The translations under genes and the position numbers were made by a program. This document shows, piece by piece, positions 6,972-14,996 of a stretch of DNA of 54,212 nucleotides. Each line of letters starts with the position of its first letter. Position 1 is the first letter of the stretch. The notes below the pieces were generated by a model that worked only from the letters and a program-made list of their open reading frames with translations, ran no database searches and was not told where the DNA came from. The DNA comes from an uncultured Flavobacterium sp. (lineage in GTDB: Bacteria; Bacteroidota; Bacteroidia; Flavobacteriales; Flavobacteriaceae), in assembly GCF_947632075.1 (NCBI RefSeq), contig NZ_CANRNX010000007.1, forward strand, positions 1 to 54,212. The letters run 5' to 3'.

Positions 6972-8954
6972 ATGATTTCTAAAGCCACCATTGATGCCGT
7001 TTACGATGCAATTCGCGTTGAAGAAGTGATTGGCGACTTTGTTACATTAAAAAAGGCCGGAAGTAATTACAAAGGTTTAAGTCCGTTTGTTAACGAAAAA
7101 TCGCCTTCGTTTATGGTTTCGCCTGCCAAACAAATTTGGAAAGATTTCAGTTCCGGAAAAGGCGGAAATGCCATTGCTTTTATTATGGAGCATGAACATT
7201 TTACCTATCCAGAAGCAATTAGATATTTAGCAAAAAAATACAATATCGAAATTGAAGAAACCGAACAAACCAATGAAGAAAAAGAACAAATGAACGAGAA
7301 GGAAAGTATGTTCTTGGTATCTGAATATGCCAAAAAATACTTTTCTAAAATTATGTTGAATTCAGACGAAGGACAAGCTATTGGATTGTCTTATTTCAAA
7401 GAACGTGGTTTTACCATGCAAACCATTGAAAAATTTGGACTTGGATATTCGCCAGATTCTTGGGATGCTTTTACCAATGATGCTTTAGGAAAAGGATATC
7501 AACTGCAATATCTAGAAAAAACCGGATTGACCATTGTTAAGGAAGATAAGAAATTCGACCGATTTAAAGGACGTGTAATGTTTCCAATTCAAAGTATGTC
7601 TGGGCGCGTTTTAGGTTTCGGAGGACGAATTCTTACTAATGATAAAAAAGCTGCCAAATATTTAAATTCGCCAGAAAGTGATATTTACCATAAAAGCAAA
7701 GTGCTTTACGGAATTTTTCACGCAAAACAATCCATCGCTAAATTAGATAATTGTTATTTGGTTGAAGGTTATACCGATGTAATTCAAATGCATCAAGCCG
7801 GAATTGAAAACGTAGTTGCTTCTTCAGGAACAGCTTTAACTCCAGATCAAATTCGATTAATTAGTCGTTTAACCAAAAATATTACTGTTCTTTTTGATGG
7901 TGATGCCGCAGGTTTACGCGCTTCGATTCGTGGAATTGATTTGATTTTGGAAGCCGGAATGAATGTTCGTGTTTGCACGTTTCCTGATGGTGATGATCCG
8001 GATAGTTTTGCAAAGAAAACACCGCACGATCAATTGTTGAAATATTTTGAAGATAATGCAACCGATTTTATTCGTTTCAAAGCTTCTTTATTGATGCAAG
8101 ATGCAAAACACGATCCGATTAAAAAAGCCGATTTGATTCGTGATATGGTTTCGAGTATTTCTAAAATTCCAGATAATATTCAGCGTGAAGTTTATATTCA
8201 AGAAACGGCACGAATTATGGATATTTCTGAAGAGGTGCTTTTTACTACTTTAGCGAATATCGGAAAAAAAGAACTTCAAGAAGCAAATAAAAAATTTGTT
8301 CAGGAAAAGAAATTAGAAGTTGTAAAAAAACTTGAATCTCCAGAAGAAATTAAAAAAGAAAAAGTGGATATTATGTTCTTATTAGAACGTAAAATCATTG
8401 AAATTTTATTGATTTACGGAAATTATGAAGAAACGTTTAACGAGTTGGTTTTACAAGCTAATGAAGTAGAAGAAACGGTTGAAGAAGTTACAGTTAAAGT
8501 TACACGAAAGGTTTTTGATAAAGTTTATTTGAGTTTACAAGATGATGAAGTTGAATTGAGTAATCCGCTATTCCGTGATATTTATAAAGATATTATTGCG
8601 TTTTATCATCAAAAAGGATACTGGAATTTAGAAGAATATTTAACACGTTTAAGGCCTGAATTTGCTGAAGAAATTACTTCGATTATTATGAACGAAGAGA
8701 AATATGAAGTACACGAATGGGAACGTCAAAATATATTTGTAAAAACCAAAGATCAGGGTGTTTCACAATATGTGTTTGAAACCATTTTAACTTTACGGTT
8801 GATTTTGATAGATAGGATTATAACTGATTTACAAAGTCAATTATTGAATAATTCTGCAAATAGTTTTGAAGTCTTAAACGAAGTTAATGATTATAATAAA
8901 TCTAAAAGATTGCTATCGCTTGTCTCTGGTCGTGTAATGTCTCGATTTCAATAA
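6972..8954 (+). CDS. dnaG: DNA primase DnaG
   Basis: Primase makes the RNA primers for replication. At 660 residues it has the usual three-part layout. The N-terminal CHC2-type domain (about 30-80) keeps its fold signature (PF.NEKSPSF.VSP.KQIW) but has lost all four zinc ligands: the expected C, H, C, C are S37, V40, D58 and S61. The catalytic core is intact, with EGYTD of TOPRIM, FDGDAAG for metal binding, and DDPDS. The C-terminal 200 residues correspond to the helicase-interaction domain. The gene has its own -7 box and a terminator shared with nadE. Identity is certain; loss of zinc binding is read directly from the sequence. Confidence 0.97.
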   Translation: MISKATIDAVYDAIRVEEVIGDFVTLKKAGSNYKGLSPFVNEKSPSFMVSPAKQIWKDFSSGKGGNAIAFIMEHEHFTYPEAIRYLAKKYNIEIEETEQTNEEKEQMNEKESMFLVSEYAKKYFSKIMLNSDEGQAIGLSYFKERGFTMQTIEKFGLGYSPDSWDAFTNDALGKGYQLQYLEKTGLTIVKEDKKFDRFKGRVMFPIQSMSGRVLGFGGRILTNDKKAAKYLNSPESDIYHKSKVLYGIFHAKQSIAKLDNCYLVEGYTDVIQMHQAGIENVVASSGTALTPDQIRLISRLTKNITVLFDGDAAGLRASIRGIDLILEAGMNVRVCTFPDGDDPDSFAKKTPHDQLLKYFEDNATDFIRFKASLLMQDAKHDPIKKADLIRDMVSSISKIPDNIQREVYIQETARIMDISEEVLFTTLANIGKKELQEANKKFVQEKKLEVVKKLESPEEIKKEKVDIMFLLERKIIEILLIYGNYEETFNELVLQANEVEETVEEVTVKVTRKVFDKVYLSLQDDEVELSNPLFRDIYKDIIAFYHQKGYWNLEEYLTRLRPEFAEEITSIIMNEEKYEVHEWERQNIFVKTKDQGVSQYVFETILTLRLILIDRIITDLQSQLLNNSANSFEVLNEVNDYNKSKRLLSLVSGRVMSRFQ

Positions 8955-8959
8955 AACAA

Positions 8960-8988
8960 AAAGCCTGCTCACGAGCAGGATTTTTTTT
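8960..8988. terminator. Bidirectional terminator between dnaG and nadE
   Basis: A GC-rich stem (CCTGCT at 8964-8969 with AGCAGG at 8974-8979) is flanked by A residues on the left and eight T residues on the right. It can serve both converging genes. Confidence 0.85.
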
Positions 8989-8996
8989 GATAAAAT

Positions 8997-9809
8997 TCAT
9001 TTCAATTCTTTTGGGATTTCACAAACCGGAATCGGATTCATTTTATGTTGATTGATTCGGTTTAATCGACTGTAAATTTTAAAAACTTCCAATTCACGAC
9101 CTTCAAAATCAGCTTCTGTTTTCCCAGCTTCTTTAGCTAACATCGCAAATTCTAATTCGTCATAACTTGCGCCTAATTGATCTTCGTCTGAACGGTCGTC
9201 TCCAAATAAACCATCGGTTGGTTTTGCTATAATTATGCTAGAGGCTACACCTAAATATTTGGCTAATTCACGAACTTCAGATTTCATTAAATCTGCAATC
9301 GGACTTATATCAACACCGCCATCTCCGTATTTTGTGTAAAATCCTACACCAAAATCTTCAATCTTATTTCCAGTTCCTGCAACCAAAGCTTGGTGAATTC
9401 CTGCGAAGTAATACAAAGTAGTCATTCGTAAACGTGCTCTTGTATTGGCTAAAGTCAAGTTTAAACGCGCTTCATCTTCACCTTTAGGAAAGTTTTCAAC
9501 CATTAAATCAAAAGTCGGAGTTAAATCTGCAACGGCGCTTGATACGTTATTAAATTTTGATTTTAAGTACGAAATATGTTCTTGTGCTCTTGAAACTTGA
9601 CTTGCAGCTTGGTGAATGGGCATTTCTACACAAAGAGTTGGTAATCCGGTCATGGCACATAAGGTTGAGGTTAAGGCTGAATCGATTCCTCCAGAAATTC
9701 CTACCACAAAACCTTTTACGTAAGCAGTTTCTGCATAATTTTTTAACCAGTTAACTATTAATTCAGTTATTTCTTTACTTTTGAATGTAGTTGAAGTCAT
9801 AAAGTTCAT
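8997..9809 (-). CDS. nadE: NAD(+) synthetase, ammonia-dependent type
   Basis: NadE carries out the last step of NAD synthesis: ATP-dependent amidation of nicotinic acid adenine dinucleotide. The PP-loop SGGIDS is at residues 39-44. At 270 residues the protein has only the synthetase domain and no glutaminase domain, so it should use free ammonia or a partner. An alternative start lies at Met4 (9800). It is transcribed divergently from gldB. The nadE-gldB-gldC neighbourhood is the one known from Flavobacterium johnsoniae. A weak minus-strand -7 box (TAACTTTA, 9856-9849) may drive it. Confidence 0.93.
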   Translation of the reverse strand: MNFMTSTTFKSKEITELIVNWLKNYAETAYVKGFVVGISGGIDSALTSTLCAMTGLPTLCVEMPIHQAASQVSRAQEHISYLKSKFNNVSSAVADLTPTFDLMVENFPKGEDEARLNLTLANTRARLRMTTLYYFAGIHQALVAGTGNKIEDFGVGFYTKYGDGGVDISPIADLMKSEVRELAKYLGVASSIIIAKPTDGLFGDDRSDEDQLGASYDELEFAMLAKEAGKTEADFEGRELEVFKIYSRLNRINQHKMNPIPVCEIPKELK

Positions 9810-9829
9810 TGATTTTAATCGAGCTGTGT

Positions 9830-9837
9830 TATATTTG
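9830..9837 (+). promoter_or_regulatory. -7 box TATATTTG for gldBC
   Basis: An exact TAnnTTTG match lies 43 bases before the gldB ATG, in the divergent spacer between nadE and gldB. Confidence 0.5.
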
Positions 9838-9880
9838 TAATTGAATTATAAAGTTATGAAATAATCTTGTTTTCCAAACT

Positions 9881-10840
9881 ATGAAAAAACATCTATTTAT
9901 ATTATTTGCTGCAATCAGTTTGGTTGCATGTTCAGAAAAATCAAAGGTTGAGAGCGAAATCGCTGAAATTCCGATTGATGTTGAAGTGCTTCGTTTTGAT
10001 AAAGAATTTATTGAAACTCCGGATAGTGATTTTTCTAAATTAAGACAAAATTATCCGTTTTTATTACCATCAAACGTAGCAGATGAAATTTGGATGGCTA
10101 AACGAAACGATTCTTTATTCAATGTGCTTTATAAAGAAGTGCAATCGAAATTTACAGAAACTAAACAATTAGAGAGTGATTTGAAGTCGTTGTTTCAACA
10201 CATAAAATATTATTTTCCGAATCAAAATCCAGGAAAAGTAATCACTTTAATTTCTGAAGTAGATGTAGATGCAAAAGCGATTTATGCAGATTCTTTGACA
10301 TTGATTTCATTGGATACCTATTTAGGAAAAGATCATCGTTTTTATGAAGTGTTCGATTCGTATTTGTTAAATGATTTTGAACCTATGCAAATTACTTCAG
10401 ATGTTGCAGAAAGTTTCATAACTTCTCAATTACCAATGGTAAAAGATCGTCAGTTTTTAGCACAAATGATATATTACGGAAAGATTATGTACGCTAAAGA
10501 TTTGTTAATTCCGAATGAATCTGATGCTGTTAAAATCGGATATACTCCAGAACAAATTACGTGGTGTGAAGAAAATGAGCCTCAAATGTGGATGTATTTT
10601 ATTGAAAATAAATTGCTTTTTGATTCAAATTCAAAGCTTTATGGTCGTTTTTTACAGAAAGCACCTTTTTCTAAATTCTATTTAGATTTAGACGCTGAAT
10701 CACCAGGTAGAGTAGGTGTTTGGATTGGATGGCAAATTGTGCGTTCGTATATGAAAAATAATAATGTAACTTTGCAGGAGCTTTTTGCTACAAATGCAAA
10801 TGAGATATTTGATAATTCTAAATATAAACCTAAGAAATAA
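9881..10840 (+). CDS. gldB: Gliding motility lipoprotein GldB
   Basis: GldB is a lipoprotein required for gliding in Flavobacterium johnsoniae, with homologues widespread in the phylum including non-gliding species. Here the 319-residue protein has a lipoprotein signal with lipobox LVAC (Cys at about residue 17). The body matches the GldB pattern as I recall it, including the early VLRFDKEF segment. No enzymatic motif is visible. Its stop codon overlaps the gldC start (TAATG), so translation is coupled. The adjacent gldC and nadE strengthen the assignment. Presence of gldB alone does not prove that the organism glides. Confidence 0.9.
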   Translation: MKKHLFILFAAISLVACSEKSKVESEIAEIPIDVEVLRFDKEFIETPDSDFSKLRQNYPFLLPSNVADEIWMAKRNDSLFNVLYKEVQSKFTETKQLESDLKSLFQHIKYYFPNQNPGKVITLISEVDVDAKAIYADSLTLISLDTYLGKDHRFYEVFDSYLLNDFEPMQITSDVAESFITSQLPMVKDRQFLAQMIYYGKIMYAKDLLIPNESDAVKIGYTPEQITWCEENEPQMWMYFIENKLLFDSNSKLYGRFLQKAPFSKFYLDLDAESPGRVGVWIGWQIVRSYMKNNNVTLQELFATNANEIFDNSKYKPKK

Positions 10841-11175
10841 TGGGTAAGTTAAATAAATCTGAAATTAAAATTCAAGTTGAATTAGACGAAAATAAAGTTC
10901 CTGAAATTTTAAGATGGTCGGCACAAGATGGTGGAGTAGAAAACGATACTGCTAAAGCTATGTTGTTATCTATTTGGGATAGTAAAGTGCAAGAAACCCT
11001 TCGTATTGATTTATGGACAAAAGATATGCCTGTAGATGAAATGAAGAAGTTTTTTCATCAAACTTTGGTTGCAATGGCAGATACTTTTGAGCGTGCAACT
11101 GATGATAAAAAGATGAGTGATACAATGCGTGATTTTTGTGCGTATTTCGCTGAAAAATTAGAATTACATAAATAG
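10840..11175 (+). CDS. gldC: Gliding motility protein GldC
   Basis: GldC is a small accessory protein; in F. johnsoniae its loss reduces but does not abolish gliding. This protein is 111 residues, without signal peptide or membrane segment, so it should be cytoplasmic or peripheral. It has the family-typical charged, mixed alpha/beta sequence (for example LRIDLWTKDMPVDEMK). The start ATG shares a base with the gldB stop. A strong terminator follows. The assignment rests on length, sequence pattern and the gldB neighbour. Confidence 0.9.
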   Translation: MGKLNKSEIKIQVELDENKVPEILRWSAQDGGVENDTAKAMLLSIWDSKVQETLRIDLWTKDMPVDEMKKFFHQTLVAMADTFERATDDKKMSDTMRDFCAYFAEKLELHK

Positions 11176-11180
11176 TATGA

Positions 11181-11212
11181 ATCCGACGGTTAATTAGCTG
11201 TCGGATTTTTTT
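11181..11212 (+). terminator. Intrinsic terminator after gldBC
   Basis: A 7-bp stem, ATCCGAC (11181-11187) with GTCGGAT (11200-11206), is followed by a T run. Confidence 0.85.
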
Positions 11213-11244
11213 GTATATTAGTTTTATATTAAAAAAAACTTCTT

Positions 11245-11532
11245 ATGAATAAATTAGCTGAAAATAAAGTTTTTGCGAATCTAATTTTAGTAGTTAGTAT
11301 CTTATTATTTCTTTATTGGAATATAGTTCAAAACTTTGATATGTATCGTTTTGTAATTGTTGGAGCGTTGTATGAAATGACATCTATACTTTCAATAATT
11401 GCTGTATTTTTAATTCCGTTGATTTTACTAATTTTTATAGTTGTAAATAAATTCAAAGTTTTAAAACAATATTATTTTGCAATGATAATATTTACGGTTT
11501 TAATAACATTATTATTTACAATCTATATGTAA
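11245..11532 (+). CDS. Small three-helix membrane protein, unknown function
   Basis: This 95-residue protein is almost entirely hydrophobic, with three predicted transmembrane helices (about 11-27, 42-67 and 75-94) separated by short polar turns. I do not recognise the family. It sits alone between two terminators, on the opposite strand to engB, so it is a separate transcription unit. ATG at 11245 is preceded by an A-rich stretch. Confidence 0.5.
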   Translation: MNKLAENKVFANLILVVSILLFLYWNIVQNFDMYRFVIVGALYEMTSILSIIAVFLIPLILLIFIVVNKFKVLKQYYFAMIIFTVLITLLFTIYM

Positions 11533-11533
11533 C

Positions 11534-11568
11534 AAAAAAAGACAACTTATATAAGTTGTCTTTTTTTT
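11534..11568. terminator. Bidirectional terminator with a perfect 20-bp palindrome
   Basis: GACAACTTATATAAGTTGTC (11541-11560) is a perfect palindrome flanked by seven A and eight T residues. It serves the small membrane protein gene and engB, whose stop codon begins within the T run. Confidence 0.85.
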
Positions 11569-12187
11569 ATACGAAACTATCGTTCTTAAATATATCTTTA
11601 TTGATTTGATCAATGTATTCTAAAATTTCATCTCTACCTAATTCTGTTTCAGAAGAAGTGATGAAATAAGGTGGCATTTCTTCCCAAGCTCCAGCTAATA
11701 AAGCTTTTTTGTAAGAAGCTACCAAGTTGTTTACTTTACTTCTTGGAACTTTATCGGCTTTTGTGAAAATGATGCTTAACGGAATTCCGTTTTCACCTAA
11801 ATAGGTTAAAAATTCTAAATCGATTTTTTGAGCTTCGTGGCGAATGTCAATTAAAACAAAAGCTAAAACTAATTGCTCTCTTTTTTCAAAATATTCAGTG
11901 ATGAATTGTTGAAAAACCGACTTAGTTTTTTTAGAAACTTTTGCATATCCATAGCCAGGTAAATCAACTAAAAACCAATTTGAATTAATTTTAAAGTGAT
12001 TTATTAATTGAGTTTTTCCAGGTTTACTTGAAGTTTTAGCTAAGTTTTTATTGTTGGTAAGCATGTTAATTAACGATGATTTTCCAACATTAGAACGGCC
12101 AATAAAAGCGTATTCTGGTAGCGGTTCATTCGGACATTTAGAAGCGTCTGAATTACTAACTACAAATTCTGCAGTATTTATTTTCAT
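11567..12187 (-). CDS. engB: Ribosome biogenesis GTPase EngB (YsxC/YihA)
   Basis: EngB is an essential TRAFAC GTPase needed for assembly of the large ribosomal subunit. The G1 motif GRSNVGKSS is at residues 30-38, G3 is DLPGYGYAK and G4 is TKADK. At 206 residues it is the usual length. It is encoded three bases after an alpha/beta hydrolase gene on the same strand, and both are probably driven by the -7 box at 12985-12992. Identity is secure from the motifs. Confidence 0.95.
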   Translation of the reverse strand: MKINTAEFVVSNSDASKCPNEPLPEYAFIGRSNVGKSSLINMLTNNKNLAKTSSKPGKTQLINHFKINSNWFLVDLPGYGYAKVSKKTKSVFQQFITEYFEKREQLVLAFVLIDIRHEAQKIDLEFLTYLGENGIPLSIIFTKADKVPRSKVNNLVASYKKALLAGAWEEMPPYFITSSETELGRDEILEYIDQINKDIFKNDSFV

Positions 12188-12190
12188 TCG

Positions 12191-12955
12191 TTAAAAATTT
12201 CTTTTAGTTAACCAACTGTCTAATATTTGGTTAAATTCATCTGGGTGTTCCATCATAGCAGCATGTCCGCATTTATCAATCCAAAATAAATCAGCATCTG
12301 GTAATAATTCTTCAAATTCAACAGCTACGTCAGGTGGAGTTACAATATCATTTTTTCCCCAAATTATACAAGTTGGAGTTTTCATTGTAGGTAAATCTTT
12401 TGCCATATTATGACGAATTGCACTTTTAGCAATGGTTAAAGTTTTTATTAACTTCATACGGTCATTAACAGTAGCAAAAACATCATCAACTACTTCTTTT
12501 GTTGCAATTTCAGGGTCGTAAAAAACATCTTGTGCTTTTTTCTTAATAAATTCATAATCACCTCTACGAGGGTATGAATCTCCCATTGCACTTTCGTACA
12601 AGCCAGAACTTCCTGTAATTACTAAAGCTTTTATGTTTTCAGGATACAATTTAGTATGCAGTAATGCAATATGCCCACCTAAAGAATTTCCTAATAAAAT
12701 AACATCCTTAAGATTAAGTTGTTTAATAAAATCGTGCGTAAACTTAGCAAATGATTTTACGCTTGTTTTTAAAATACTATTTGTGTATATAGGTAATTCA
12801 GGTAAAATTACACGATATCCTTTTTTTGGAAAAAAATTTGCAACACCATCAAAATTACTTAAACCTCCCATTAAACCATGTAGTATAACTATTGGTTTTC
12901 CTTCACCATATTCAGCGTATCTAAATTTTCCGTCTTCTTTTATTTTTCGCTCCAT
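12191..12955 (-). CDS. Alpha/beta-fold hydrolase
   Basis: This is a 254-residue cytoplasmic alpha/beta hydrolase. The nucleophile elbow GNSLGG places Ser91. The oxyanion region HGLMGG is near residue 26, the acid is likely in the WGKNDIVTP segment, and the catalytic His is in CGHAAMMEHP near the C-terminus. The substrate is unknown; such proteins include esterases and C-C hydrolases. It precedes engB by three bases and is probably co-transcribed with it, without an obvious functional link. Fold certain. Confidence 0.85.
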   Translation of the reverse strand: MERKIKEDGKFRYAEYGEGKPIVILHGLMGGLSNFDGVANFFPKKGYRVILPELPIYTNSILKTSVKSFAKFTHDFIKQLNLKDVILLGNSLGGHIALLHTKLYPENIKALVITGSSGLYESAMGDSYPRRGDYEFIKKKAQDVFYDPEIATKEVVDDVFATVNDRMKLIKTLTIAKSAIRHNMAKDLPTMKTPTCIIWGKNDIVTPPDVAVEFEELLPDADLFWIDKCGHAAMMEHPDEFNQILDSWLTKRNF

Positions 12956-12984
12956 TTAGTTTTTTGCGATTATACTTCAATCTG

Positions 12985-12992
12985 CAAATATA
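12985..12992 (-). promoter_or_regulatory. -7 box TATATTTG for the hydrolase-engB operon
   Basis: On the minus strand this reads TATATTTG, an exact TAnnTTTG match, 29 bases before the hydrolase ATG. Confidence 0.5.
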
Positions 12993-13228
12993 CTATTTTC
13001 TATCTACAATTTTTTAATAATATCCTATTAGATGAAGTTTTAAACAAAAATTAATCTTTTTATAACAAATTTAATAATTTTCTTTCTTGATGATAATTTA
13101 AAAAATAAATAAAAAATTTAAATATGTATTGTGAAAATTTAAATAAAACTTAAAAATGATATAAAATCTTTATTTATTGTAAATGAATGAGTTATGGTTT
13201 TTTTTGAACAATAAAAAAAGATATCAAC
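12993..13228. other. AT-rich spacer between the engB and dcw operons
   Basis: This very AT-rich stretch separates two divergent operons. I see no coding frame, no stem-loop with a T tract and no repeat within it. The mraZ operator begins directly after it. The whole gene-free interval is 12956-13300. Confidence 0.6.
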
Positions 13229-13258
13229 AAAGTGGTAAAAAGTGGTAGAAAGTGGTGA
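13229..13258 (+). promoter_or_regulatory. MraZ operator: three AAAGTGGT direct repeats
   Basis: Three head-to-tail 10-base units start at 13229, 13239 and 13249, each reading AAAGTGGT followed by two purines. Repeats with a GTGG core at one-turn spacing are the known binding sites of MraZ upstream of its own operon. They lie just upstream of the -7 box, where a -33 element would be, so repression by promoter occlusion is likely. A further AAAGTGG lies at 13290-13296. Confidence 0.85.
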
Positions 13259-13267
13259 AAAAATATT

Positions 13268-13275
13268 TACATTTG
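13268..13275 (+). promoter_or_regulatory. -7 box TACATTTG for the dcw operon
   Basis: An exact TAnnTTTG match lies ten bases after the MraZ repeats. It predicts transcription start near 13281, about 20 bases before the mraZ start codon. Confidence 0.6.
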
Positions 13276-13300
13276 CTATTATCAATCTAAAAGTGGAAAA

Positions 13301-13759
13301 TTGAGTTCAATCGTAGGTACATATGAATGTAAAATAGACACCAAAGGAAGGGTGCTTGTTCCTGCTTCGTTAAAGAAGCAGTTGCCAGCTATTTCTGATG
13401 GTTTTGTTTTAAAGCGTTCAGTGTTTGAAACTTGCGTTGAATTGTGGCCAATGGCAGAATGGGAATTGATGATGGTTAAGATTAATAAGCTAAATCGATT
13501 TGTACGTAAGAACGACTTGTTTGTTCGTAAGTTCATGGCCGGTGTAAAAACAGTTGAAATTGATGACGCAGGTCGTCTTTTGTTGTCAAAAGACCTAATT
13601 GACTTTGCGAAAATTTCTAAAGACGTTGTTTTTTCTTCAAAAGTAAATGTGATCGAAATTTGGGATAAACAATTGTATGAGGATATTTTAAATGATGATT
13701 TAGATTTTGGTGATTTAGCCGAAGAAGTAATGGGTAATTTAGATGACAATGGAGAATAA
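13301..13759 (+). CDS. mraZ: Transcriptional regulator MraZ
   Basis: MraZ is the DNA-binding regulator of the division and cell-wall operon. This 152-residue protein has two SpoVT/AbrB-like halves: the first has GTYECKIDTKGRVLVPASLK (residues 5-24) and the second has VEIDDAGRLLLSKDL. The start is TTG at 13301; no ATG fits, because the frame beginning MSSIVGTYE matches the known N-terminus. Its operator boxes lie just upstream. The 3' end overlaps rsmH by 17 bases. First gene of the dcw operon. Confidence 0.95.
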   Translation: MSSIVGTYECKIDTKGRVLVPASLKKQLPAISDGFVLKRSVFETCVELWPMAEWELMMVKINKLNRFVRKNDLFVRKFMAGVKTVEIDDAGRLLLSKDLIDFAKISKDVVFSSKVNVIEIWDKQLYEDILNDDLDFGDLAEEVMGNLDDNGE

Positions 13760-14654
13760 CGAATATCACAATCCAGTTTTGTTAAAAGAAACTGTTGATG
13801 GTTTAAATATTAAACCAGATGGAATTTATGTGGATGTGACTTTTGGAGGTGGAGGTCATTCAAAAGAAATAATGAGAAGACTTGGTCCGAACGGTAAGTT
13901 GTTTGCTTTTGATCAAGATCTAGATGCTTTAGCGAATATTATCGAAGATGATCGTTTTCAATTGATTAATGAAAATTTCAGATTCATAAAAAGATTTCTG
14001 CGTTTTCATGGTGTTAAGCAAGTTGATGGAATTTTAGCAGATTTAGGAGTTTCATCTCATCAATTCGATGTTGCAGAAAGAGGTTTTTCTACTCGTTTCG
14101 AGGCTGAGTTAGATATGAGAATGAATCAAAAAGGTGAGCTTTCTGCCTATAATGTTATTAATGATTATGACGAAAGTCAAATTGCTTCGGTTCTTTTTCA
14201 ATATGGCGAATTGACAAACGCAAGAGCAATGGCTTCTGCAATTGTTACCGCTCGTAAAGAAGAAGAAATTAAAAACTCTGAACAGTTAAAGCAGGTTTTG
14301 GCTCGTTTCTTACCTGGACATAAAAGCAATAAGATTTTAGCACAGATTTATCAGGCTATTCGTATTGAAGTGAATCAAGAGATGGATGTTTTAAAAGAAT
14401 TTTTAGAACAGTCTTTAGAAATTCTTGCTCCAGGCGGAAGATTAAGTGTAATTTCTTATCATTCATTAGAAGATCGTTTGGTGAAACGTTATATGAAAAA
14501 TGGTATGTTTGAAGGAGAACCAGAAAAAGATATGTTCGGAAGATTTGAAGTACCTTTTAAATTAATCGGAAAAATGATTGTTCCTTCAGATGAAGAAATT
14601 AAAATTAACAACAGAGCACGTAGTGCAAAATTAAGAATAGCAGAAAAGAAATAA
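13743..14654 (+). CDS. rsmH: 16S rRNA m4C1402 methyltransferase RsmH
   Basis: RsmH (MraW) methylates N4 of C1402 in 16S rRNA using S-adenosylmethionine. The SAM-binding loop VDVTFGGGGHS is near residue 28-38, and the family motifs LADLGVSSHQ, FSTRFEAELDMRM and SYHSLEDRLVK are all present. Length (303 residues) is normal. ATG at 13743 lies inside the 3' end of mraZ; a second ATG at 13749 is an alternative. The next gene follows directly. Confidence 0.97.
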   Translation: MTMENNEYHNPVLLKETVDGLNIKPDGIYVDVTFGGGGHSKEIMRRLGPNGKLFAFDQDLDALANIIEDDRFQLINENFRFIKRFLRFHGVKQVDGILADLGVSSHQFDVAERGFSTRFEAELDMRMNQKGELSAYNVINDYDESQIASVLFQYGELTNARAMASAIVTARKEEEIKNSEQLKQVLARFLPGHKSNKILAQIYQAIRIEVNQEMDVLKEFLEQSLEILAPGGRLSVISYHSLEDRLVKRYMKNGMFEGEPEKDMFGRFEVPFKLIGKMIVPSDEEIKINNRARSAKLRIAEKK

Positions 14655-14996
14655 ATGAATATCTATAACATCATAAAAGCTAAATATTTGGTAGAAGGGC
14701 ATTCTATCTATAATTGGCTTTTTATAATTTACGTGGTGTTGTGGGCGTTGGTTTTAATTGCTAATAACCATATTTACGAACAAAAAACAATTGATTTGAA
14801 AAATTTAACCGAAGAGGTTAAAGAAATGAGATCTGAATTTGTTGATCGTAGATCTGAATTGATGCAATTAAAAATGGAATCGACTATTTCAAAAAAAATG
14901 GAAACAATAGGTGTTTTTCCATCTACTGTTCCTCCAAAAAAAATTAAAGTAGTTATTGAAAAAGAAGATAAAGGATTTTTTAATTTATGGGATTAG
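14655..14996 (+). CDS. ftsL: FtsL-like cell division protein
   Basis: This is a 113-residue bitopic membrane protein with a short cytoplasmic N-terminus, one transmembrane helix (about 20-38) and a periplasmic coiled coil (about 45-80, Leu/Lys/Glu heptads). Size, topology and position between rsmH and ftsI match FtsL, the divisome scaffold that pairs with its partner and activates FtsW-FtsI. Sequence identity within this family is always low, so the call rests on context. It overlaps ftsI by ten bases. Confidence 0.8.
   Translation: MNIYNIIKAKYLVEGHSIYNWLFIIYVVLWALVLIANNHIYEQKTIDLKNLTEEVKEMRSEFVDRRSELMQLKMESTISKKMETIGVFPSTVPPKKIKVVIEKEDKGFFNLWD

Noticed and set aside
11541..11560. Perfect 20-bp palindrome as an operator
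   Set aside because: Flanking A and T runs and its position between converging genes make it an intrinsic terminator.
13229..13258. Short direct repeats considered as a CRISPR remnant
   Set aside because: Units are 10 bases with no spacers, and match MraZ boxes upstream of mraZ.
13282..13749. 155-residue frame antisense to mraZ
   Set aside because: It lies opposite a certain gene with clear MraZ motifs; composition is Ser/Thr/Lys-rich shadow coding.
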